64,000 nucleotides of DNA from G038396625 sp038396625 (lineage in GTDB: Bacteria; Bacillota; Clostridia; Peptostreptococcales; Thermotaleaceae). A program made the position numbers and the translations under genes. Positions 45,024 to 53,615 of this stretch are shown here, one piece after another. Where the stretch lies: the NCBI GenBank assembly GCA_038396625.1, contig CP121688.1:3968001-4032000 (forward strand), read 5' to 3'. The notes under the pieces were generated by a model. That model saw only the letters and a list, made by a program, of their open reading frames with translations, was not told the DNA's origin and ran no database searches. Positions within the stretch are counted from its first letter, which is position 1; every line of letters starts with the position of its first letter.

Positions 45024-46538
45024 TTATTCCTTCTCATATTTAAGCCATTTCCTAAAATTTCCTCTCAAGGATTTATTGGATACCTGCTCGCATACCTTAA
45101 TAAAGTCTTCTGTGTTTGCATTTTTATATTTATATTTATCAAAATATACCTTCATGGTTTGAAAAAACAATTCATCGCCCAGCTGTTTTCTCAAATCATC
45201 TATAAACATGGCTCCTTTATGGTAAACCAACGCTTGGTATTCTTGGGCATCTTTAAATTCCTTTATACTTCTATAGATCACTTCATTTTCATTATCTTGC
45301 ATTGCTCTATAAGCTTCATAATATCTTACAATCATCTCTTTAAAAACTTGCCTTCTCTTTTCTTCACCATATTTTTTTTCATAATATAACAATGTAGAAT
45401 ATTCTGTCAATGCTTCATCAAGCCAAGGCTCTCGGATTTCATCATTACCTACAATACCATACCACCATTGATGCGCTGTTTCATGGGCAATAATATACTC
45501 TAATATTTCTTTATGCTCTTCTTTATACAAAGACGTGTCTATAAATACCAGATTCGGGTACTCCATTCCTCCAATAAAAAAGTCTGAAGCTGCCACAGAA
45601 AATTGGGGGTAAGGATACTTCCCAAAAATCTCACTAAAAATTTGTATGGAATCCTTCGCTGTTTGAAGTGCCAGGTCTGCTAATGGATCTTCAAAATAAT
45701 AGCAATTGATTTTTATATCATTGATTTCATCCTCTAGTACCTTAAACTGATCACTGACAATCATAGCAAAGTCTCGCACAGCATCTGCTTCAAGGGTCCA
45801 ATATACCTTGCCATCTATGCTTTCTTTTTTAATCAATTTTCCTGTAGAAGCAAGAACATACTCTTTAGGCATGGCCAGTACAACGCGATAATCTCCCATA
45901 TCACTATAAAAAGGATCCCCAATGGCATAATAGGGTTCTAGATTCCATTTTTCTCCATCAAACACCGAAAGAATCGGATACCAGTTGGCTATATTGATTG
46001 TATTGGTGCCATAGCCAAATCTACCTGTGGATGGGGGAATTTTGACCGTAAAGTTTATTTCTAATGTAATCTTTTCTCCAATTTCTAGTGGTTTATTTAA
46101 GTTTACCTTTAAGATACTTTCTCCCACACCCATCGTAACATAATTCAAATTTTCTTCATTGTTCTTTACATTATCAATTTGTATATATCCTGGCTCGAAA
46201 CCCTTAGGATAAGCTAATTCCATTTCTCTTTTCTCAAAAGGCACCGTTTCTTCTGTTTTAAATGCATTTGGGTATAAATGAAAGTATAATGCATTAAAAG
46301 CGGTATCTCTTTTATTTTTATAAGTGATTTTCTCCTTTGCTGTTAAAATTTTTTCTACAGGATCAAAATTCACATCCACTCTATAGGTCGTAATATCTTC
46401 TATTTCCAGTAATTCTTCCTTTTGCAACATCACCGTCATGGTCTCAATAACATTTAACTTTGCACCTACCATGGATAATCCTAAAATAATACATACTATA
46501 GTGAGTAGAATAAATTTTCTTTTTATTCGAAAATACAT
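45024..46538 (-). CDS. M1-family (aminopeptidase N-like) metallopeptidase
   Basis: 504 residues. N-terminal membrane anchor (KFILLTIVCIILGLSMVGA), beta domain, then the gluzincin site YIIAHETAHQWWYGIVG with the third ligand in WLDEALTEYSTLLYYE and the substrate motif GGMEYPNLVF (GxMEN variant). The C-terminal helical domain is shorter than in full aminopeptidases, as in membrane-bound clostridial members. Acts outside the membrane. ATG at 46538 with GGAGGGGTGAATACTC upstream. Confidence 0.92.
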   Translation of the reverse strand: MYFRIKRKFILLTIVCIILGLSMVGAKLNVIETMTVMLQKEELLEIEDITTYRVDVNFDPVEKILTAKEKITYKNKRDTAFNALYFHLYPNAFKTEETVPFEKREMELAYPKGFEPGYIQIDNVKNNEENLNYVTMGVGESILKVNLNKPLEIGEKITLEINFTVKIPPSTGRFGYGTNTINIANWYPILSVFDGEKWNLEPYYAIGDPFYSDMGDYRVVLAMPKEYVLASTGKLIKKESIDGKVYWTLEADAVRDFAMIVSDQFKVLEDEINDIKINCYYFEDPLADLALQTAKDSIQIFSEIFGKYPYPQFSVAASDFFIGGMEYPNLVFIDTSLYKEEHKEILEYIIAHETAHQWWYGIVGNDEIREPWLDEALTEYSTLLYYEKKYGEEKRRQVFKEMIVRYYEAYRAMQDNENEVIYRSIKEFKDAQEYQALVYHKGAMFIDDLRKQLGDELFFQTMKVYFDKYKYKNANTEDFIKVCEQVSNKSLRGNFRKWLKYEKE

Positions 46539-46798
46539 GAGTATTCACCCCTCCTTTTGTCTCTATTTCAATCCTAATGCTTTCCTTTTTCCAGCTAGAA
46601 TATAAGTATCGTACCGCTCCTAAATCTGTAACACTACATGCAGACGAAGTTAGGACTGCATCTGCATTAAATTTCACTTTATATAACTATATGTATGGTA
46701 TTTTCCAATATGTACATAATTTATAACACGCTAAAATTAAATCTTTACTTATGATATAATGAAGACAGTCTAAAGTTTTGAATTGGGAGGGATTTTGA

Positions 46799-47860
46799 TT
46801 GCATTTTATTAAGCAAACTGCAGATTTTGATTTGGGTGATACCCCGATAGAAAACATCTTTATTAACGATTTTATGCCTATGGCCAATGGTACCTATGTG
46901 AAAGTATATTTACTTGGCTACAAATATGCACAGGATAAAGACCCATCCCTTTCAATCAATCATCAAACCATTGCCAAGCATCTTAATATCCCTTTATCGG
47001 ATGTTCTAAATGCTTGGGATTTTTGGGAACAAAAAGGTGTTATCAAGAAGCATTTTGAAACCAAAGAAGATACCACCCAATATACCGTGGAATTTTTAAG
47101 CCTAAAGCAATTATATATTGATAATAACTATACCTTGGCTAAGATTACACAGGAAAAAGAAGCATCTTCTCTAGATACCTATACTTGTTCGCCTCAAGAT
47201 TTAGTACAAGCCAATCGAATTCCTGAGATCAATGAAATGTTTCACCACATTAATCAGCTGTTAAGAAGAGAATTGGTTCCTAATGAAAAAAAGAAGGTAT
47301 TAGAGTGGTTTTATAATTATAATATGAATACAGATGTAATTATTCGAGCATTCATGTATTGTGTACAGCAAAAAAATATGAAAGGCATTCGAAATGTGGT
47401 ACGATTTGTAGAATCTATCATTAGAAACTGGTATGACAATGGAATTACCAATATGGAAAAACTTGATACTTATTTGGAAAAAACAGACGGAAGATATTTG
47501 CAATATACCCAGATTTTTAAGGCACTTGGCTTTCATTTTCGCCAACCTTCCACATCAGAAAAAGAAACAATGGATCGTTGGCTGGATGAATGGAAATTTA
47601 GTATGGATGTTATCTTAAAAGCTTGTGCAAATTCTCAAAAAACCTCTAACCCCAATATTAATTACATTAATAGTATTTTAGAACGTTGGAAAAAAGAAGG
47701 TTTTACCTCTGTAGAAGATGTGAAGCAAAAGCAAACACCTCCAAAACCCACGCCCCAGAAAAATGGAAAAGCTACTCCAAACCGCTTTCACAACTTTGAA
47801 CAGAGAACAGCTAAATACTCTAAGGATGAATTAGAAAAATTATTTCGTGATAATAAATAA
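46799..47860 (+). CDS. DnaD-domain replication protein
   Basis: 353 residues. A N-terminal winged-helix region (~1-110; LPLSDVLNAWDFWEQKGV-like) is followed by two DnaD/DnaB_2 modules (VPNEKKKVLEWFYNYNMNTD and SEKETMDRWLDEWKFSMDVI), each ending in the conserved YI..I...W pattern (NYINSILERWKKEGF). It works with the helicase loader in primosome assembly. The start is a TTG with GGGAGGGATTTTGA. It is followed by the DnaI-like ATPase 21 bases on, a conserved clostridial pair. Confidence 0.92.
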   Translation: MHFIKQTADFDLGDTPIENIFINDFMPMANGTYVKVYLLGYKYAQDKDPSLSINHQTIAKHLNIPLSDVLNAWDFWEQKGVIKKHFETKEDTTQYTVEFLSLKQLYIDNNYTLAKITQEKEASSLDTYTCSPQDLVQANRIPEINEMFHHINQLLRRELVPNEKKKVLEWFYNYNMNTDVIIRAFMYCVQQKNMKGIRNVVRFVESIIRNWYDNGITNMEKLDTYLEKTDGRYLQYTQIFKALGFHFRQPSTSEKETMDRWLDEWKFSMDVILKACANSQKTSNPNINYINSILERWKKEGFTSVEDVKQKQTPPKPTPQKNGKATPNRFHNFEQRTAKYSKDELEKLFRDNK

Positions 47861-47881
47861 TCGATAAGGTAGGTGTCAAAC

Positions 47882-48865
47882 TTGTATAACAAGTTTACAA
47901 AGGAAATACTTCTAGAATATGAAAAAACACGTGATCGTGCACAAAAAGAATTAGAACATCGCAAAAATAAAGTGTATGACACAATTCCCCAATTGCAATC
48001 CATTGATGATGAAATTCATCATATGGGGGTTCTTATTGCAAAAGCAGTCTTAAATAATCCTGAAAATTATGAAAAAGTTTTATCAGATATTCATCAAAAA
48101 ATGGAACAACTCAAGCAAGAAAAAGCTATTCTACTTACAGAAAATAATATTCCTATTCATTATTTAGAACTACAATACCAATGTAGTATTTGTAAAGATA
48201 CAGGTTTTCTAGATAATGGTAACAAATGCAGTTGTTTTAAACAAAAGCTCATCAACAGAGCCTATACCATGTCTAATATGGCACAAGTGTTAGAAAAAGA
48301 AAACTTTCATTTCTTTAATATTGATCTCTTCTCTGATGCTGCCTTTGAGGATAAGGTATTGACTCCTAGACAAAATATGATGCATATTCTGAATATCTGC
48401 GAAGGTTTTGTGATTAATTTTGATCGTGATACTAGTGAAAATTTATTATTTTATGGTACCACAGGATTAGGTAAAACATTTTTGTGCAATTGTATTGCCA
48501 AATCCTTATTAGATAAAGGCAAAATTGTGGTCTATCAAACCGCCTTTAAAATATTAGAAATCTTAGAAGAATATAAATTTGGCAAGACAAAAACACCTGA
48601 AATAGAAGCCAGTTACCAGCTTTTATTTGATTGTGACTTACTTATTATTGATGATTTAGGTACTGAGCTAACCAATACCTTTACCAATACAGAGATTTTT
48701 AATATTCTTAACACAAGACTCATTCAGAATAAAAAAATGCTCATATCTACAAATTTATCACCTATAGATATTGCAAACACGTATAGCGACAGAGTTTTTT
48801 CTAGAATATTCGGTGCCTTTACAAAGCTTGAATTCTATGGCAAAGACTTAAGATGGGAGAAATAA
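47882..48865 (+). CDS. Helicase-loader ATPase (DnaC/DnaI-like)
   Basis: 327 residues. N-terminal helical region; zinc-type cluster CSICKDTGFLDNGNKCSCF (~102-120) as in DnaI; AAA+ core with Walker A FYGTTGLGKTFLC, Walker B LLIIDDLGTE, and sensor regions (STNLSPIDIANTYSDRVFSR with Arg finger). It loads the replicative helicase (dnaB at 61722). I prefer the TTG at 47882 (AGGTAGGTGTCAAAC upstream) to a GTG at 47873, whose spacing to the ribosome site is too short. Confidence 0.93.
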   Translation: MYNKFTKEILLEYEKTRDRAQKELEHRKNKVYDTIPQLQSIDDEIHHMGVLIAKAVLNNPENYEKVLSDIHQKMEQLKQEKAILLTENNIPIHYLELQYQCSICKDTGFLDNGNKCSCFKQKLINRAYTMSNMAQVLEKENFHFFNIDLFSDAAFEDKVLTPRQNMMHILNICEGFVINFDRDTSENLLFYGTTGLGKTFLCNCIAKSLLDKGKIVVYQTAFKILEILEEYKFGKTKTPEIEASYQLLFDCDLLIIDDLGTELTNTFTNTEIFNILNTRLIQNKKMLISTNLSPIDIANTYSDRVFSRIFGAFTKLEFYGKDLRWEK

Positions 48866-48911
48866 AGAAACAAATCCCATCATATTTCTTTAAAAATTTC
48901 TTGTTTTTTTG

Positions 48912-48940
48912 TTGACATTTAGGGAATCCTACTGTATTAT
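48912..48940 (+). promoter_or_regulatory. Strong sigmaA-type promoter of the tRNA genes
   Basis: TTGACA, exactly 17 bases, then TATTAT. It lies 28 bases before tRNA-Lys. Confidence 0.85.
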
Positions 48941-48968
48941 ATATAACTGTGAGTGAAACAAAATGATC

Positions 48969-49044
48969 GACCCATTAGCTCAGTTGGTAGAGCACTTGAC
49001 TTTTAATCAAGGTGTCCCGCGTTCGAGCCGCGGATGGGTCACCA
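48969..49044 (+). tRNA. tRNA-Lys (anticodon UUU)
   Basis: Cloverleaf folds: acceptor GACCCAT/ATGGGTC, D arm AGCTCAGTTGGTAGAGC, anticodon loop CTTTTAA with TTT, T arm GCGTTCGAGCCGC-type, encoded CCA end. Confidence 0.97.
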
Positions 49045-49049
49045 TGTTT

Positions 49050-49124
49050 GCTGGTGTGGCTCAACGGTAGAGCAGCTGACTTGTAATCAGCAGGTTGGGG
49101 GTTCGATTCCCTTCGCCAGCTCCA
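49050..49124 (+). tRNA. tRNA-Thr (anticodon UGU)
   Basis: Acceptor GCTGGTG/CGCCAGC, D arm GGCTCAACGGTAGAGC, anticodon loop CTTGTAA with TGT, T arm GGGGGTTCGATTCCC, CCA encoded. Only five bases after tRNA-Lys, so cotranscribed. Confidence 0.97.
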
Positions 49125-49142
49125 TTACATGAAAAGGGATGT

Positions 49143-49171
49143 GAGATAGGAATTCTTATGTCTCTTTTTTT
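49143..49171 (+). terminator. Probable terminator of the tRNA-Lys/Thr transcript
   Basis: GAGATA / TATGTCTC with a bulge, then TTTTTTT. The stem is weak. Confidence 0.5.
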
Positions 49172-49209
49172 ATACCCAAAAATCATCTAATCTTCCATTA
49201 AGGCAGGTA

Positions 49210-49238
49210 TTGACATACAACTTATAATTTTGTACTAT
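49210..49238 (+). promoter_or_regulatory. Promoter of tRNA-Thr(CGU)
   Basis: TTGACA, 17 bases, TACTAT; 38 bases upstream of the tRNA. Confidence 0.8.
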
Positions 49239-49276
49239 ATAAATTGAAATAAAAAGTCAGATTTTTCATGTTTTAT

Positions 49277-49351
49277 GCTAGTGTGGCTCAATGGTAGAGC
49301 AGCTGAATCGTAATCAGCAGGTTGGGGGTTCGATTCCCTTCACTAGCTCCA
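49277..49351 (+). tRNA. tRNA-Thr (anticodon CGU), prophage target
   Basis: Acceptor GCTAGTG/CACTAGC, anticodon loop ATCGTAA with CGT, T arm as in the UGU isoacceptor, CCA encoded. It differs from tRNA-Thr(UGU) at a handful of bases and likely arose by duplication. Position 32 is A rather than C. The 3' half is the left attachment site of the prophage. Confidence 0.95.
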
Positions 49352-49356
49352 AATAA
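49306..49356 (+). repeat. attL: 51-bp direct repeat within tRNA-Thr(CGU)
   Basis: The bases from the anticodon region through the CCA end plus AATAA are identical to 56807-56857. The integrated element recreates the tRNA 3' end, as usual for tRNA-targeting integrases. Confidence 0.95.
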
Positions 49357-49358
49357 GC

Positions 49359-49384
49359 AAAAACCTTGAATTTTCAAGGTTTTT
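49359..49384 (+). terminator. Terminator directly after tRNA-Thr(CGU)
   Basis: AAAAACCTTGAA / TTCAAGGTTTTT, 12-bp perfect stem with a 2-nt spacer in the centre and T-runs on both sides. It can serve both the tRNA and the integrase transcript. Confidence 0.85.
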
Positions 49385-49444
49385 CTGTTTTTCATACAAT
49401 AAAAATTTATCTTTATTTTTTAGTCAAAACAAGTCTATTTTAGA

Positions 49445-50392
49445 TTAAAATCTATATTTATTTTTCTGAAAATTATCTAATGGAGACAACCTTTTGTGAT
49501 TAGAAATTAAATAACTAGATGCTACATGAGAATATCTCCTTACCATTTCCAAACTAGTATGTCCTAATATCTGTTGTAGAGAAAATATATCCCCTCCATG
49601 TATAAGGTATCGAGTTGCAAAGGTATGCCTAAGCATATGAGGATGTAATCTATCAATGTTTGTTTTCTTTCTCAACCTAGTAAAAATCATTTTTATTGCA
49701 TTTTCAGTCATTGGTCTTTTGTTTTGATCTAAAAATAGCTTTTTGGTTGGATATTCCGATATCGGTCTATACATTTGAATATATTTTAATAATAACTTTT
49801 TCGTATACAATCCTATAGGCACAAGGCGCTCTTTTTGCCCTTTCCCAAAAACCTTAATGATGTTTTGAGAAATATGAACTTTGTCATATTCCAAGTCCAA
49901 AACCTCATTCCTTCTTAGTCCAGAATCTAGCATCAAAACAATCATGCACTTATTTCTCACTTGAAACTCTGAATTTTCAGTTATAGCATTTAATAATTTG
50001 TCAATTTCTTCATCACTTAATATATCGACCGTTTTTTTTGGTGCTTTTGGCAACTTAAACTTATGACCTAAATTCTCTGTTGTGTAGCCTTCTTCAAAGA
50101 GATAATATATAAATACTCTTAAAGTTCGTAGATATGTTTGTATTGAAACTTTTGATATGCCCTTATCACTATTTACTTTAAAGGGATGCCCCTCATATTT
50201 AGGTTTTTTCATTAAATACAAATGGTAACCTTTTAAATCCCCCAAGATCAACTCATCAACCCTTTTATTTGCACCAATATAATCAACAAAATATCCTAAA
50301 AACTGCCTATAATTTTTTAATGTTTTTTCTGTATTTCCCTTTAATTCTCTATCGACCAAAAATAAATCTATTGCTTTTTCAATCGTTAACAT
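49445..50392 (-). CDS. Tyrosine recombinase / integrase (XerC/D-like)
   Basis: 315 residues. N-terminal SAM-like DNA-binding domain (~1-100), catalytic domain with Arg in MLDSGLRRNEVLDLEY, Lys in GKGQKERLVPIG, HxxR in LHPHMLRHTFATRYL, His in ILGHTSLEMVRRY and nucleophile Tyr in RRYSHVASSY. It lies next to attL, the normal site for the enzyme that integrates the element into tRNA-Thr. It is the only recombinase in the window. Inoviruses often use host XerCD, so having an own integrase is notable. Confidence 0.95.
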   Translation of the reverse strand: MLTIEKAIDLFLVDRELKGNTEKTLKNYRQFLGYFVDYIGANKRVDELILGDLKGYHLYLMKKPKYEGHPFKVNSDKGISKVSIQTYLRTLRVFIYYLFEEGYTTENLGHKFKLPKAPKKTVDILSDEEIDKLLNAITENSEFQVRNKCMIVLMLDSGLRRNEVLDLEYDKVHISQNIIKVFGKGQKERLVPIGLYTKKLLLKYIQMYRPISEYPTKKLFLDQNKRPMTENAIKMIFTRLRKKTNIDRLHPHMLRHTFATRYLIHGGDIFSLQQILGHTSLEMVRRYSHVASSYLISNHKRLSPLDNFQKNKYRF

Positions 50393-50407
50393 GTTTTCAC
50401 CTCACAT

Positions 50408-51481
50408 CTAGCTAAAAAGATATTCTAATTTATCAAGAAATATTTTTTCTATTGGTGTATTTTCTTTTTTAAACATAAGATAGTTTTTCATATCCTTTTT
50501 AAAATCATCTAATACCCTATCTAATACAATCTTTTGTTTACATGCTCCATAGCTTGTCAAAACACCTACTAAAAGTGGAATTAATTCATCTGCTTTAGTA
50601 TTTAACTGCTTTTCACGTTTGATTATTTGTTGATAACAGTAATTTAAATATGCATCTTGTATTTCTATCCAGCATTTTTTTGCGCTGCACCTAGTGATAT
50701 TATCATTATCTAGGTTTATATAGCATATCCACGTTTTAGTTAGATGCTCCCAAATACTACGCATCTTTAAAATAAAATCTTGAACACTTTCCACTCCATA
50801 GTCTTTAAAAAATTTTCTTCCTACTTGAAATTCTACATTCCATACATTTTCTATATCCATTCCTTCTTTTTTCCATATATGATTAAACCAAACCTTTCCA
50901 CTTGTTTTTATTTCTAGCGTTTTATCATAAATCCTACACATTATATTCTTCTCTTTGAAACTTCCAAAACTAAAACCAGTAATTTTTCTATTATACATAA
51001 AATATTCTACTTTTCTGAAGCTACCACGCCAACTTTCATATATGTCACACAAAGTACTAAATTTTAAATTATCTGTATGGCAACAAAGGTCAGCACGACT
51101 AATCTTTTCTGCTATAAAATCACCCTTTACTATAGTTTTTAAGTAATCTATGATAGCCATATAAGCATCAACAAAGCCTTTCTCCCACAAGTAAAGAGAT
51201 TTTATTCGAATTGATATAGGATAGTTATTTCCATTCTTGCTTCTGTTTTGTGCAAATTTTAATTCTAAAGTATCATTATGTAGAATATAAGAATGAAAAC
51301 GTGCACCATTAGGTAATATTTTAAAATTTTTATCTCCTAATGTAATAACTTTGTCATTTAGTTTATCTTCCTTAGCCTGTTTTTTACTCTCTTCAAGATA
51401 CTTTAGTAAATCAAAATTTTCTTCTTCATATTTATTTATATCTATAGAAAAAAAGATACTATCAATATTAGAGATTAACAA
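50408..51481 (-). CDS. Phage replication initiation protein (Rep_trans / RstA-like)
   Basis: 357 residues. Pattern of the Rep_trans family: AEKISRADLCCHTDN (metal/ligand region), IMCRIYDKTLEIKTSG and NVWNVEFQVGRKFFKDYG. Such proteins nick the double-strand origin and start rolling-circle synthesis of the single-stranded genome. Start is a TTG with AGGGGGTTTTAAAA; no ATG is better placed. It is just upstream of the integrase gene by 15 bases, so probably cotranscribed. Confidence 0.85.
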   Translation of the reverse strand: MLISNIDSIFFSIDINKYEEENFDLLKYLEESKKQAKEDKLNDKVITLGDKNFKILPNGARFHSYILHNDTLELKFAQNRSKNGNNYPISIRIKSLYLWEKGFVDAYMAIIDYLKTIVKGDFIAEKISRADLCCHTDNLKFSTLCDIYESWRGSFRKVEYFMYNRKITGFSFGSFKEKNIMCRIYDKTLEIKTSGKVWFNHIWKKEGMDIENVWNVEFQVGRKFFKDYGVESVQDFILKMRSIWEHLTKTWICYINLDNDNITRCSAKKCWIEIQDAYLNYCYQQIIKREKQLNTKADELIPLLVGVLTSYGACKQKIVLDRVLDDFKKDMKNYLMFKKENTPIEKIFLDKLEYLFS

Positions 51482-51524
51482 TTTTAAAACCCCCTAAACC
51501 GTTTTTTGGACTTTGAAACTGTGA

Positions 51525-51549
51525 CCCCCCCTGTTAGTAAGGAAGGGGG
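51525..51549. repeat. C/G-run hairpin upstream of rep
   Basis: CCCCCCC (51525-51531) faces GGGGG (51545-51549) across a 13-nt loop, 44 bases before the rep start codon. In an AT-rich region this is striking. It might regulate rep translation or be part of the single-strand origin. Confidence 0.45.
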
Positions 51550-51559
51550 AAGGACTTTT

Positions 51560-51733
51560 TTATACAAAACTTAACTGTTCTGCACTACAAAGTCCTTTTT
51601 CTTCAATAGCATTTAACTGCTCCCAAGACAATTTTTTTACGCAATCCCTACAAAAGCCTTTTCTTTCATTTGCTTTATAGATCACCATATCGCCTTGGGT
51701 ATAATGATTTAAGCAACACTTACAAAAGTACAT
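51560..51733 (-). CDS. Small zinc-finger-like phage protein
   Basis: 57 residues from the ATG at 51733 (AGGAGGGTTTTT upstream). Cysteine pairs CKCC near the start and CRDC in the middle (GFCRDCVKK) suggest a small zinc-binding domain; the C-terminus is helical (SWEQLNAIEEKGLCSAEQLS). Encoded just upstream of rep. It could be a replication accessory or regulator; no specific family recognised. Confidence 0.75.
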   Translation of the reverse strand: MYFCKCCLNHYTQGDMVIYKANERKGFCRDCVKKLSWEQLNAIEEKGLCSAEQLSFV

Positions 51734-51784
51734 AAAAACCCTCCTAAAAATATCTCTTCCGAACCAAAAGCCACAGGGCGACAA

Positions 51785-52234
51785 GCGCCTGTGAATAAAA
51801 TAAGATTTGAAGTTGAAACATTCTCATCTATAGCAATTAAAGGGAATAGGGGAGAGAGATATAATCAAAAAATAGAACCGATGATACAACTCATTCTTAA
51901 ATGACTATATACTAAAAAACCCGCCCCGCTTCGCTCTCTTCGCTACGCTCAGTTAAAAGATTAAAACCTATTTTTTATCCATGTATAGAATGTATAAAGA
52001 TAGTTTCAAACCCTAATTTTAGCCAAATTTGACTATGTTTTTAAGTATAAAACCTCTCGAAAAGGCGATTATATAGGTTAAAATGCATTTTTAAATAAAT
52101 GGTGCTATCCTATTACTACACTTATTTATGCACGACTACGAGCCTATCAGACGGTCGCTGTCAAAAAGCATTTGCAAGGGATACAGGGCTTATTTTTATA
52201 AAATATGTATGTTTATACATTTGATTGTATATTG
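51785..52234 (-). other. Noncoding phage region, candidate replication origin/packaging signal
   Basis: 450 bases without a credible gene in a phage where every other gap is short. It contains the G+C-rich direct repeat CTTCGCTCT-CTTCGCTAC next to CCCGCCCCG (51918-51950) and GACTACGAGCCTATCAGACGG (52133-52154). Inoviruses have one large intergenic region holding the origins and the packaging hairpin; the location between the Zot and rep modules fits. The nick site is not identified. Confidence 0.5.
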
Positions 52235-53296
52235 CTAAATTACCTTTTCCAGTTCTTTTTTTAGTTCGATATTGACTGATTCGATTCTTTCAAGTATCCT
52301 TTTCTTTTCCTGTTCTTTCTTTTGATCTTCTATTTGCTTTATAATTCGATCTTTAATGTTAATAATGTTTCTAATCTCTTTTGCATCGAGATTATCTTCA
52401 TGCTGTAATATGGATTCTAGTTTTGGTAATAATTCATTTTGCTGTATCTCAAAATCGTCTATTTCTTCAACAAGCTTTTCAACTAACTGCAAGGTATCGT
52501 ATTTTTTATATAGTTTATCTGTAGCAACATAAGGTTTTACATATTCAGCCTTTGCCTTTTTACCATCAAATTGTGCTTCATAGTTACTTTTAGGGAAGTA
52601 ATACCTTGTAAACCATCTGTCTAGCTTTAAATGATTCTTACAAAGCACTACATAATTTGCTAAGTCTCTAAAATTCTTATTGATACGTTCATAGCGTTGT
52701 GTAGAGCATATGAATTGTTTTCGAAGCTTTCTGTTTAAGCTAAGTTGTGCTAGCATTTCTGGGGGGAAATTTCGATAATCGGTACTTTCGAAGGTCAAAT
52801 GGGCTTCATCAATGGCGATAATGCAATTTTTCTCTGCTCTGACAATATCCTGCCAACAACGGATTGCCCCAGTTTGACCTTTATAATTGAAGTTGGTATA
52901 TACCTTAAGCGTTGGATCAGCCTTTCTTTTTTCTTCAATGTGCTGCACCATTGACAAGGTTTTTCCTTCCCCCGGATTAGCCACAAAGATATAAACACCC
53001 CACAAAGCCTTCTTCTTACCTCTAAAAATATCTATAAGCACCCACCGTAGGAAATCAAGAATAAAGGGCAACTTTATATTTGTGATTTTCCACCGAATCC
53101 ATAGCTTATAGTTTTTCTTCCTTAGCACTTTGACATATTGTCTTTTATGCTTTTTCTGCCATTTGAGCCTTTCTTTTTCTTGAATCAACTTCTCTCTATT
53201 GATTTTGCGTTGAAGCTGTTTTCTTCTTTTAAGTTCCTGTTTTATAAGCATCTTTTTATTACTTAATTTCTTCTTTAAAAATAAACGTATATTCAT
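52235..53296 (-). CDS. Zot/pI-type phage assembly ATPase
   Basis: 353 residues. Zonula occludens toxin-like P-loop domain: Walker A GVYIFVANPGEGKTLSMVQH, Walker B NCIIAIDEAHLTFESTDYR, then LAQLSLNRKLRKQFICSTQR (sensor), as in pI/Zot proteins that drive filamentous phage extrusion through the membrane. The N-terminal ~65 residues are very Lys/Arg-rich, followed by a hydrophobic patch (LPFILDFLRWVLIDIF) that may touch the membrane. The C-terminal third is a charged coiled coil (EIQQNELLPKLESILQHEDN, KKEQEKKRILERIESVNIEL). This is the marker gene that identifies the element as an inovirus. Confidence 0.92.
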   Translation of the reverse strand: MNIRLFLKKKLSNKKMLIKQELKRRKQLQRKINREKLIQEKERLKWQKKHKRQYVKVLRKKNYKLWIRWKITNIKLPFILDFLRWVLIDIFRGKKKALWGVYIFVANPGEGKTLSMVQHIEEKRKADPTLKVYTNFNYKGQTGAIRCWQDIVRAEKNCIIAIDEAHLTFESTDYRNFPPEMLAQLSLNRKLRKQFICSTQRYERINKNFRDLANYVVLCKNHLKLDRWFTRYYFPKSNYEAQFDGKKAKAEYVKPYVATDKLYKKYDTLQLVEKLVEEIDDFEIQQNELLPKLESILQHEDNLDAKEIRNIINIKDRIIKQIEDQKKEQEKKRILERIESVNIELKKELEKVI

Positions 53297-53307
53297 ACTA
53301 GCACCCC

Positions 53308-53607
53308 TTATGGTATTACATCAGCTATACGGCGAATGACCCAATTGATGATAAATACTGTAAACATAAAAACTCTAAAACCTACAACAATAGAGATTAT
53401 GATAAAAACATCTACAACCGGTATTAAAATTCCTGCTCCTGCGATAAGGTCAGACATAAAATCAATGGATGCAGACAAACTAGAAAAGAAACTGCTAACC
53501 CCTCTTTGGGTACTCCCCAGTTCAAAAGAAGGGATTAAGTCAATCATATAGCTGAAAAAATTAAAAACTGAAACAATCAACCTTTCCAAAAGTCCTAATT
53601 CTTGCAT
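53308..53607 (-). CDS. Minor coat-like membrane protein (pVI-like)
   Basis: 99 residues with two to three hydrophobic segments (LIVSVFNFFSYMIDLIPSF, GILIPVVDVFIIISIVVGF and FMFTVFIINWVIRRI). It lies between the pIII-like gene and Zot, the place of gene VI in filamentous phages. Position and topology, not sequence identity, support the call. Confidence 0.65.
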   Translation of the reverse strand: MQELGLLERLIVSVFNFFSYMIDLIPSFELGSTQRGVSSFFSSLSASIDFMSDLIAGAGILIPVVDVFIIISIVVGFRVFMFTVFIINWVIRRIADVIP

Positions 53608-53615
53608 ATTTCCAC

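Noticed and set aside
49445..50392. Tyrosine integrase as the enzyme that moved the rlmH-adjacent cassettes
   Set aside because: It lies within the tRNA-Thr prophage with its own 51-bp att repeats 19 kb away; rlmH-type sites are used by large serine recombinases.
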